The position numbers and the translations under genes were made by a program. DNA of 64,000 nt from Turbatrix aceti (taxonomy: Eukaryota > Nematoda > Chromadorea > Rhabditida > Panagrolaimidae): assembly GCA_963969345.1 (NCBI GenBank), contig OZ017766.1, positions 5,084,001 through 5,148,000 on the forward strand. Reading direction: 5' to 3'. Under the pieces are notes generated by a model. That model had not been told where the DNA came from. It was given only the letters and a program-made list of their open reading frames with translations, and made no database searches. Below are positions 31,962 through 41,700 of this stretch, piece by piece. The first letter of the stretch is position 1. Each line of letters starts with the position of its first letter.

Positions 31962-34263
31962 ATGAAATTTTCACGATTAGATGCTATCAAAACTGAAAAT
32001 TTAGAGGTAGGCGTTGTTTTGTGGGATTCAGGAGGACTTCTTTTTTTGTTCCAGGTGGAATGGCTGGAAACGTCTTTCAAACCGCTCCAGGAATCTACCC
32101 ATCATGATTGCAGTGCTTTTGTGCGGACAGTTCAACAGCACAATGTTTACTGGGGGTATGCCATGATTTTTGTGGCTTTTTTGGCACTCCAGGGCGCCGT
32201 GTCCAGTTTACGGCATTCTGGTTCGTTTTTGAATGATTTTTGTGGGGTAAAAATGAAAGTGTTTTTATTAGGCCAGGGAAAAGGACCCATGTTCGGTGAT
32301 TTCGAAGCCCAACGTCACTGGATGGAAGTTACGATCAATCTCCCGGCTTCTGAATGGTACGTCAATACCACTGATAACGATTTACTGTACTGGGGCCTAG
32401 ATTACCCTCCTGCGACTGCGATTCACAGTTTTCTGCTTGGGAGATTGTAAGTGTTTTTTTAACGAAAGTTTCTTCGAACTCTGTGAATTTGTTGCTTTCA
32501 GGGCGAATTGGATAAATCCATCCTGGGTGGAACTGCACGAATCCCGAGGCAACGAAACACCCCAACTCAAGCTTTTCATGCGACTGACTGTCATCGTAAC
32601 AATGTGCACCATATATTTTGGAAGTGCTCTGGCTTACGTTCGTCATACCGTATCCACTCCAGGTGATCGGATTCGTTGTCTCCTCGTCTTTCTGGCCTAT
32701 CCGGGACTCGTTTACATCGATAACGGTCATTTTCAGTGAGTTTCCTAAAAATTATAATTTTTATCCAAAAAAAATTATATTTTTGTCACTTTTAAAAATG
32801 TTTCGTCTAAAATCGTATTTTTTACGTGCTGTGGGAAAAAATACACCCTGAGAGCATGTAATATCGTTTTTGATGAGCGTTACTTTTCAAAATGAACGTA
32901 ATACGCATAATTTTATAAACCGCATGAAACGTAACATAATAGGGCCTAAAAATTGTTATTCGCAAAAATCAGAAAGTGAAAAGTAACATTTTTGCGATTT
33001 TTTTAATTTTATGCGGATAATATTTATTTTGTGTTTATTTTGTTACTTCTGGTTTTCAGAATTTTACGGATAACATTTTTTGTCCTTTTTTTCTGCCATT
33101 GTTGAATTTTATTTGCCAAAATCGTGATTTTCAGAAATTTTCAACCCAAAATCCTTGTTTTTTTGTCGTTTTACCTCATTACCGTAATTTTAGGTACAAT
33201 CACGTTGCTCTGGGCCTTTTTGTCGCTAGTGTCGCATTATTTCTCTCTGGCTACAAGTTTCTCGGCAGCACTGCCTTCGTCATTGCCCTCAACTTCAAGC
33301 TCATGGAATTGTACCATTCACTGCCTATATTCGCTTTTCTGGTTGGTAGATCATGGATCAAGCGTTCCGATGGTTCAACCAATTTTTTGTCATCGTAAGT
33401 TTTTATAAAACTCTTACAAAAAAATTTTCACGGGTTCACGGATTTTTAGGCTCATAAAAATCCTCGAACTCGGTGCCGTCGTGATTGCTGCATTTGGGAT
33501 TTTATGGCAACCCTTCCTCCACGACATCGCTCTTATCCGACAGGTTTTGCATCGAATTTTTCCCTTTTACCGTGGACTCTTCGAAGACAAGGTCGCAAAT
33601 TTCTGGTGCATCGCCGATGTCGTTTTCAAGTTCAAAGAAGGCGGTAACAATGGCGTGCTGGCAGCTCTCGGCTCACTGTCGATCCTGGCAATTTTGTCAA
33701 CCGTGCTGGTGACCCTGGCGAGACGGCCGAATGCTAGGAATCTGAAATTGAGCCTCGCTCTCAGCTCGATCGCATTTTTCCTCCTTTCTTTTCAAGTTCA
33801 CGAAAAAAACATCCTCATGGTTGCTGTGTGAGTTTTTTTTTATCTTGAATCATTTTTTTCACAAAAACGTTTTAGGCCAGCGCTGATGCTCCTGCCGGAT
33901 TACCCCGATGTCGTGGGCCTTTTCCTGGACGCGTCGAACCTCAGCATGTTTCAACTGGTTCAAAAAGACGGAGTTCCAATATTGCTGGTCTACTTTGCGT
34001 TCTACTTCGTCGTCTATCAAGTATTGCTCAAGCAACACCTCAATCCAAGGATCACCCCCGTGAGAGTGTGCCTCTTTGCAGCGCATCTCGGAATCTGTGG
34101 GCTCCAGATGTTCGCGACGCCGCCACCAGCACTTCCCCATCTTTTTGACCTCCTCAACGCGTTCTTCTCCTACTGCATCTTCGCTACGTTTGCCTTGTTT
34201 TTGTTTGTTGAGTTTCATGCGAGTAATGCTAAGCGCAGTGGCTCCTCGGGTGATTGTAAGTAA
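31962..34263 (+). CDS. ALG6: Dolichyl-P-Glc:Man9GlcNAc2-PP-dolichol alpha-1,3-glucosyltransferase
   Basis: Seven exons in phase: 31962-32006, 32055-32220, 32272-32446, 32502-32735, 33194-33394, 33450-33827, 33876-34263, 528 residues (human ALG6 about 507). Adds the first glucose to the lipid-linked oligosaccharide in the ER lumen; GT57, polytopic. Diagnostic luminal loop: [20 protein letters not shown] followed by [20 protein letters not shown], as in ALG6 rather than ALG8 (ALG6 keeps GDxEAQRHWxE and [11 protein letters not shown]). Then [20 protein letters not shown] with the conserved GHFQYN, and [21 protein letters not shown] text ([16 protein letters not shown]). Multiple hydrophobic helices follow to the C-terminus; [16 protein letters not shown] is another family landmark. 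The first intron retains only 48 bases; intron 4 is expanded to 458 bases by the repeat element. Confidence 0.95.
32868..33080 (+). repeat. Composite TGTTAC element copy 2, ALG6 intron 4
   Basis: Shares with the copies at 37.2 and 38.1 kb the order: AACGTTACTT, GTGAACGTAATACGC-like, TTTATAAAncGCATGAAACG, TAACATAATAGGGCCTAAAA, GTTATTCGCAAAAATCAGAA, GTGAAAAGTAACATTTTTGC, TTATGCGGATAATATTTATT, TGTTACTTCTGGTTTTCAG. Confidence 0.8.
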
Positions 34264-34749
34264 TATTTGTGGTGGATTTTAGTAAAAATTAGAAAAAAGT
34301 GTGGAATTTTGCGAAAAAATGGATTTTTGGGAGCAAATACAAAAAATACGTGAAAATCGTTTCGAGAATAATTTCTACCGTTCGTAAATGCGTTGTTTTA
34401 TAAAGCAAGTCAAACGTAACATAATATGGCCTAAAAAATGTTATTTGCAAAAATCGGAAAGTGAAAAGTAACTTTTCTGCGATTTTTGAGTGCATAACAT
34501 TTATTTTGTTACTTTTTGCTATCCGAATTTTGCGGATAACATTTTTTAGCTCTTTTTATGTTACGTCGGGTAACATTTGTATTTCTCTTTAATGTTGAGT
34601 TTTCCGTATTTTTTTGTTTCTGATGTTACTGTTGGTGTTTTATGATTTTTTACAAAATACAAAACAAAACGCGAATTTTTGATAAAAAAAAACACAAATT
34701 TTGGGGGTCCAACACAAAAAAAAGCGTGAAAATCGCTCGAGACCAATTT
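34264..34749. other. Convergent intergenic region with composite repeat (copy 3)
   Basis: Between the ALG6 and RNF113 stops. Positions 34372-34600 hold a copy of the composite element (TTTTATAAAGCAAGTCAAAC, TAACATAATATGGCCTAAAA, TTATTTGCAAAAATCGGAAA). No coding content. Confidence 0.7.
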
Positions 34750-36331
34750 CTACCTTTCGTCACCGTCTTCTGACGCTTCATCATCCTGGTCGCCGTTTTC
34801 TTCTTCTTCGTCTTCATCTTCCTGCTCGCGGGCGTCTTCCATAATCATTTCGGGCGGTAGGTCGTCAGCAGCGTCTTCGAGATCGACGTCATCATCGTCA
34901 GAATCCTCACCGTGGCGTTTCTTCTTCGTATCGCGGCCGGCAGCTCGTTCGGCAAGTTTTTCAATGAGTTTTCGTGCCACCGAAAATTGGCCGTTGGTCT
35001 TTTCACCGCAGACGGCGCACTTGGTTCGACACCTGGCAACGGCACAGGCTTCGCAGAAGAAATGCTTGCACTTGGTGGCAATCGGTGACTTGAATTCCTC
35101 GCGACAGATGTAACATGCAAAGGGAAACTCTTCACCGTCTTCGTCCTCTTCGGCACTTGAGACGAGAAATTCGTTGTCATCGGCTTCCTTGAGTTTGCCT
35201 TCCTGCCAGTCTCGTTCGAGTTCCCAGCCGTGTTTGTAGTCTGATCTGTCGTGCAGGAATTTACAGGAATCTGAAAAAAAAAGGTATTTTATGAAAAAAA
35301 TTGTGGAAAAAACAAAAAACATACCTCCAAAAGTACAAAATCCAGTTTCTTTGTAGTCTTTGCAGATATCTGGGGCGTAATCCCATCGAATGGACGACCG
35401 CATGTACTGCTTGTTTCGGATGGGCCCGAGTTGACCGGACATGGAATTGTTGGACGACTTTTCAACTTTGAATTTGGCATCGTACATCGCTTGGCCTTCA
35501 TAGAGCTGAAAAAATGTAAAAATAAAAATTTGAAGGAAGGAAAAGACAAAAAAAACGGTGAAGCAAGAAAAAAAAGAAAATTTAGGCCACAAAACCAACA
35601 AAAGTGTCGTTTGCGATACGAGTAATGTAAAGATCATCAAACTACCGTAATAAGGATAACATTGTTACGACCGCGATCAATCCAAAAGTAACGTAAAGTC
35701 AAACAAAGTACAGTAGTAACAATAATACTTTTACGATACATGCGCATTTTTGCCTGTTTTTCCTGATAAGACCAAACAGAAACATACCTTTTCCTTTTTG
35801 CCATCTTTGCTTCCGGCTTTGCTGCTGCTGGCGCCACCAAACCTATTCTGCTCGCCTTCTTGCTGCCGCTTTTTCTCCATGTTTTCAAGCAGCTTCTTGA
35901 TTCTCTCTCGCTGAGCAGTTGGATCACTCGAGTGTTCGGTGTCGTGATGGGAAACCGCGGTGGCACCCATATCACTCGGACCAACGCGGCCGACGCCTTC
36001 GGATGCGTATTTCACGTCAATTTCCATTTTTTGACGCTGTTCCTCGCCATCCGATGACTCAGAAGACGATGCATCGTCGGTTTTCCTGATTCGGCCCTGA
36101 AAATTATGGGAAATAAAATATTGATTGTAAGGAAATAATACAAACCGAAAAGTTTCCTCGACGCTTTTTCTCGATGAGTCGCTTTTGCTGGGTTGAAGCG
36201 CGTTGAACGACTTCGGTATCGCTGTCGTCATCTGCGAACGACCGATGTCGCTCGGCCGGTCGCTTTCGGTTTTTGATGGAATTCTTCGACACAAACTTAC
36301 GGAAAACTGGAGCAGATTCAGCGTCAGCCAT
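34750..36331 (-). CDS. RNF113A: RNF113/Cwc24-type CCCH-RING spliceosome factor
   Basis: Four exons in phase: 36331-36146, 36096-35788, 35505-35325, 35270-34750, 398 residues (human RNF113A 343). Spliceosome-associated E3 ligase (yeast Cwc24) that acts before the first catalytic step, also linked to DNA-alkylation repair; nuclear. Motifs: N-terminal RKFVSKNSIKNRKRP; IRWDYAPDICKDYKETGFC begins a CCCH finger (Cys-x8-Cys-x5-Cys-x3-His, ending CKFLHDRSDYKHGWELERDW, the exact family signature); then a C3HC4 RING, CYICREEFKSPIATKCKHFF, CEACAVARCRTKCAVC. The C-terminus is a long Asp/Glu tail absent from the human protein. The CCCH finger is split by the third intron between its second and third Cys. 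Divergent from CHMP2 with 489 bp between starts. Confidence 0.95.
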
Positions 36332-36820
36332 GGATATTACAAAATCGTAACGCAGGACAAAAACAACAAAAACATAAAAAAGTTCCGGATGGTTTCGACG
36401 CGAAAAAAAATTTCCTTTCGAAAGTCGTTTTCTCTCCGCTTTTCTTACTTTGCTTTTTGCTCGCTCCGAACAAACCAAAACTTATGTATTTGCTTTTGTT
36501 ATTTTTCACGTTATTGATTGCTTTTTTGCGTGATTGAACGCACCTGACAGGTACTGACCAATAAGTACAAACTGACAAAGACCGATTTTGTGGCGCGTTT
36601 TTTGCTGTTCGTAAACAAATGATGAGTCATCTACTCTTCGGGTGTGTTTTTCCTTTTTCCCTGTCCATGAATGACGTCGTGTCTTGTCTTTCGTTATCCA
36701 TCGTTTCCGCCACCCTATTCATTTTTTTCCAATTTTTTTAGTCGTAACCGTCCGGCCAAGGCTACGACGACCTCTTCGTCCACCGCATCCCCACTACGAT
36801 CATCGACTTCGACACGCAGG
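36332..36820. promoter_or_regulatory. Divergent promoter region, RNF113 / CHMP2
   Basis: 489 bases. Upstream of the CHMP2 ATG a TTCCAATTTTTTTAG ends at about 36741, a probable acceptor for a 5'-UTR exon or spliced leader, leaving an 80-base leader. No coding frame supported. Confidence 0.5.
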
Positions 36821-37940
36821 ATGAGTTTCCTCGAGGGAATCTTCGGCCGCAAAAAGACGCCTCAAGAGTTGCTGCGCCAGAATCAGCGCGCTCTCAACAA
36901 GGCTGTCCGCGAGCTCGATCGCGAAAGACAACGACTCGAAAACCAAGAAAAGAAAGTCATCGCTGATATCAAGAAAATGGCGAAGATGGGTCAGATGGAT
37001 TCGGTTCGTGTCATGGCCAAGGATTTGGTCAGAACGCGTAGCTACATCAAGAAATTCATGACGATGAAGGCCAACATTCAGGCGGTTTCACTCAAGGTTC
37101 AGACGCTTAAGAGTCAGGATGCCATGGCGCAGGTTTGTTTTTTGATTGTTTTTATAAAAAACTACGGGGAAAAATACGTAATATCTTTTTTGATGAACGT
37201 TACTTATCCAAGTGAACGTAATATGCGTTATTTTATAAAATGCATGAAACGTAACATAAAAAAGCCTAAAAAGTATTATTCCCAAAAATCGGAAAATGAA
37301 AGGAACATTTTTGCAACTTTTGAATGTTATGCGGATAATATTTATTTTGTGTTTATTTTGTTACTTTTTGTTCTCAGAATTTTATGAGTAACACTTTTTT
37401 GAATATTTTTACGATACTTCGAGTAACATTTATTTTTCACTTTAATGTTACGTTTTGTTATCCAATTTTTATGAATAACATTTTTTTACTTTTCTGATGT
37501 TATTTTTTGATTTTTTGTACAAATTCTGTGTTTTGACGTTTTTTTTACGATTTATTTTGTTTCAGGCAATGAAGGGTGTCACACGTGCCATGCAATCGAT
37601 GAACAAACAGCTCAATCTTCCACAAATCCAACAAATCATGACAGAATTCGAAAAACAAACCGAAATCATGGATATGAAGGAAGAAATGATGAACGAAGCC
37701 GTCGACGACGCGATGGGTGACGCAGATGACGAAGAAGAGACCGAGGCCGTCGTCAACCAGGTACTCGATGAACTCGGAATCCAGATGAGCGAAGAGCTTG
37801 CCAGCCTTCCGACTGCCGATGGCGCTCTCGCTGCACCCGGTCAATCCCAGAAGCAGCCCGCTGCCGTCGCCGACGGCGGTGGCGTGAGTGATGCGGATGC
37901 CGATCTGCAGGCGAGGCTAGAGATGCTGCGTAAGAATTGA
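36821..37940 (+). CDS. CHMP2A: ESCRT-III subunit CHMP2/VPS2
   Basis: Two exons in phase: 36821-37132 (104 codons) and 37566-37940 (124 codons plus stop), 228 residues against 222 for human CHMP2A. Forms ESCRT-III filaments for multivesicular body formation, cytokinesis and membrane repair. MSFLEGIFGRKKTPQELLRQ and RALNKAVRELDRERQRLE are typical of CHMP2A/Vps2; the basic N-terminal half is followed by an acidic half (DDAMGDADDEEETE) and the C-terminal MIM1 helix DADLQARLEMLRKN, which fits the (D/E)xxLxxRLxxLR consensus bound by the VPS4 MIT domain. One 433-base intron at a conserved-looking position (SQDAMAQ-AMKGVTRAM) is almost entirely repeat-derived. Confidence 0.97.
37160..37500 (+). repeat. 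Composite TGTTAC element copy 4, CHMP2 intron
   Basis: Nearly collinear with the ALG6 copy: GAACGTTACTTATCCAAGTG, TTTATAAAATGCATGAAACG, TAACATAAAAAAGCCTAAAA, AAAAATCGGAAAATGAAAGG, TTATGCGGATAATATTTATT, TTGTTACTTTTTGTTCTCAG, followed by extra GTAACA/TGTTAC units to 37500. Confidence 0.8.
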
Positions 37941-38720
37941 AATCCAAAAAAAACATAACTGTGGCTTTTCAACTTTGACTTTTTTTGTAACAATTTTTGC
38001 AGTGTAAAAATTATCATCCACGTTGGCCTCGAGAAAAAAATAAAGGAAGGAGTTTTTGGAAAAAAATCCGTAACACCGGCAATATCGTTTTTGATAAATT
38101 CAAAATGAACGTATTACGCGTTGATTTATAACGCACATCAAACGTAACATAATATTGCCAAAAAATGTTATTCGCAAAAATCAGAAAGCAAAAAGTAACA
38201 TTTTTTGAAACTTTTGAATGTTATGCGGTTTATTTTGTTACTTTTGCCAAAAGCTTTTGGTTGTCAGAATTTTATAGATAACATTTTTTGACCCGTTTTT
38301 GTTTATTTTTCCTATCAGAATTTTGTGGATAATGTTTTTTGGTTCTTTTAAAATGTTATGTTTCGTTATCCAATTTTTATAAGTATTTTTTTATTTTTTT
38401 GATGTTATTTTATAAATGCACATCAATTTGCCATTTTTCCCTGTAATAATTTTTGCAGTGTAAAAATATCATCCACGTTGGAAACCAAAATATTTTTTTT
38501 TATTTTGAGGTAGATGCAATTATTATTTGTTCGCATAAATGCACACCAATTTGTACAACTTGCAAAATAGACACGAATCCATGGCAAATTCTGCTGGGCC
38601 TGGAGGAAGGGGGAAGGATGCAGCACAACAACAAAGTGTACAGTAACAATAAAAAAAAACGTGATAAGCTCATTTTGCAGTGTGTGAGATTTTGGGGACT
38701 TTAGGATGAAGAAAAAAATG
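37941..38720. other. Convergent intergenic region with composite repeat (copy 5)
   Basis: Between CHMP2 and the ROR receptor 3' end. Positions 38080-38400 carry the fifth composite copy (ATATCGTTTTTGATAAATTC, CACATCAAACGTAACATAAT, GTTATTCGCAAAAATCAGAA). The segment TAATTTTTGCAGTGTAAAAA with ATCATCCACGTTGG occurs twice (37992-38023 and 38449-38480), a second short duplication flanking the element. Confidence 0.7.
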
Positions 38721-41700
38721 CTACTCGTTATCATCGCTGGATGATTCTTCGCTGTATGCGTAAAAATTGTTGTTATTGTTGTTGTTGTTCATGTTGCTGT
38801 TCATGTTGTTCGCGTTGGAGGCAGTGTTTTCGACGTACGCGGCAAAATTTTGAAACCGCATCAATGAATCCGGGGCGGCAGGTGGGAGGCCGGTAGACGT
38901 TGTATAATGCCTCGGAGGCTTTGGCGATCGACTTTGATACGAATTACTGCCTGAAAACAAAAATTAAAAATTTTTTGTAAATTATGTAATAAAAAAATTG
39001 TTATACCCTGTGATCTATAAAAAAATACAGAAGACGAAAAAGAACGACACGACAACGAATCAATCAATCACAACAACGATGCCAATGCCATTCATTTCAC
39101 CACGTTTTTTTTCAGTACCGGATGATGGGTGTGCTGTGCATGGGTGGAGCAGGTGCCGGCGGCGGCGGTGGTGGCTGTGGTTGTGACTGTGCTTGAGAAT
39201 AGGGATCCGCAATGTTGCCAGAGCGTCCCGATGAACTAGGCTGACGACTTCCGTCTGCAAAATAAAAAAAATGGTGTGATGACCGAGGTTATGCAGAATT
39301 TTTTTTCCTGTTGCGTTTTGGCACAAATTTTAACAAAAAAAAATTTTATTTTGTGTAAACACGTGTGTGTGTGTGTAAGTAAAACAAAAGGATTACGGTA
39401 TTTACCAAGGGTGACTATGGTCTACGATTGAAACTTAAAATAAAAAAATGTTTTTAAGAAACATTTATTGAAACAAAATTTAAATTTAATTTTTACAAAC
39501 AAATTGAATTTTATATTTAAATTTTAATACATATGAAAAAAAATAAAGAACAAAAAATTGGAAATAAAAATTTTACAATAAAAAATCTTAAAAATTTAGA
39601 TTTTCCAGTTTTGGCAAAAAAAGTCAACATCGAACAATGGAAAAAATAGTCAACAAAAAAGTTTACAACAGCCCCTAAAAATCTCCCAAAGGGTAAAAAA
39701 ATGATCAAAACGTGTGCATCAAACCAAAATCACTCAAGTAACACAAAAAAACCAGGTAACTCACCGGAATGCGTGGATGCAGCCCGGTTGCCCATCATAA
39801 AAAATTGCCCGGCACCTGCGAGAGACCATTTCTGGAAGCGGGAATAAAGCTCGCCGAAAGAAGGCCTTCTGTCTGGATTCTCAGACCAAGTCTCGATCAT
39901 GACGCTGTACACGTTGGGCGGACAGCCGGCTGGCGAGGGCAAGACGTCGTGCATGCTGATCATCTTGACGACTTCGTCGTCGTGGAAGCCTTCGTACGGC
40001 TGACGACCGTACGTGTAGATCTCCCACAGCGTGACGCCGAACGCGTAGACGTCGGAGGCTACGGAGTAGTTTTCCTGGAGCGCTTCGCGAGACAGCCAGC
40101 GGAGCGGGACCCGGGAGCGGGGGGATATCTAGAAAAATTTTTACATGATAAAAATACGGTATTTTATTTTTTTTAAATCGGAATTAAATTTGCCGAAAAA
40201 CATTTTTTTGTAGAACAAAAAAACAAAAAATTGTGTTTTAGAAAAAAAAACGGTAATTAATAAAATTTGAATGCAAAAAAATCTGCGCCTTCTAATTTTT
40301 CGAAAAAATACAAAAACAAAAATTTACATAATTTTTTTTTAAAAAGTATAAAAAACTCCAAATTTAGAAAAAAATGTTTCTAAATTTAAAAAAAACTAAA
40401 AAATTGATTGAAATTTTTCGAAAACATTTTTTTTTTCAAAAAAAAATTTCATGAAATAAATAAAAAAAAAATTCAAACAAAATGCAAACCCCCAAAAACT
40501 CACATTATAATAATCGATGTCGTACTGCTGCTGCATGCTAGCAAAATCAGCGATCTTGATAACCTGCTGATCAGTGACCAAACAATTCCTGGCCGCCAGA
40601 TCGCGATGAACCACTCCGCTCTTCGCCAGGTAATCCATGCCAGCGGCAATCTGTCCTCCAATCCGGAAGAAATCCTCAAAATTCCTGAGTCTCTCTTTTT
40701 CGTCATTTTCAATGGCCACCGGTTCCCTGACTTTGAGGAAAGCATGCAGGTTGCCGTGGCACGAAAAATCAAAAACAGCTGAGAGTTGTTGTCGCTCGAG
40801 ATAGGCCACTCCGAGAAGCCGGATGACATTTGGGTGATCAATGTTGGCGAGTGTTTTGATGTCATTTTCAAACGCTGCGGATTCGATTCTGCTGGAGCCC
40901 TGTTTGATCATTTTGATCGCGACTGGGAGAATCCCCCGCTCTGATTCGAATTCTCCGACGTACGCTGCAATGACGGGGCCTTCGCCGAGGGCTTTTTCTA
41001 TCCTGAGTTGGTGCTGGGATATTTCCCGGATTTGAAAGGGTTCAACCGGGGGCTCGGTGGTTGGCGGACTGTACTGCTGGAAGCCAGGGACCATATACCC
41101 CCCGGGTGGGCCCATCGGAGGCGCTCCGTACCCTCCGGACCCCAGCAAAGCGTTCATTTCGTAAGCATTAGGATTGGGATATTTTTTTGCATAGCCAGAA
41201 TTTATGCCGGATGATCCGACGATGGTTGACCCGTTGCACGATTGTCCGGCGTACGTGTTGGATGATTTTTTGAGACTCGAAGAGGTCGTTGAAGATGCTC
41301 GCTTTTTTCTACAGCAACAGCAGAGCAGGAGAAGGAGCAGGATGATAGCGAACCCTCCAAGGCCGCTCAGAGCCGCCAGCTGCCACTGAGCCGACATCGA
41401 AGTCCACGTGGAATTTAGATTGTCCAGGAGACCCGTCTGACTGCCTGCAGGACACCTGGGGATGTCGCAGAGCTCCCGATTTCCGTGCGGGGTTGTAAAA
41501 CACCAGGGACCGCTGTGGGACCCGTCTGGGTTTCGGCAGTGGTTTCTCGCGTAAACGAGATCCGGGTATTGTACGGGGGTGACTAGAGGGTCTCTTGCCT
41601 CAGTCCAGGGAAGGCACCTTTGCCCGGACTTTGTCACCGAAACCGGGCCTCTGTAGGATGACCCGATTGTTGAGAAACACCATTCCTGGGGTTTCTCTTC

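Noticed and set aside
598..38400. Interpretation of the regular repeats as CRISPR arrays
   Set aside because: Units are diverged, AT-rich, lack unique spacers of constant length, occur in both orientations within introns, and the genome is eukaryotic.
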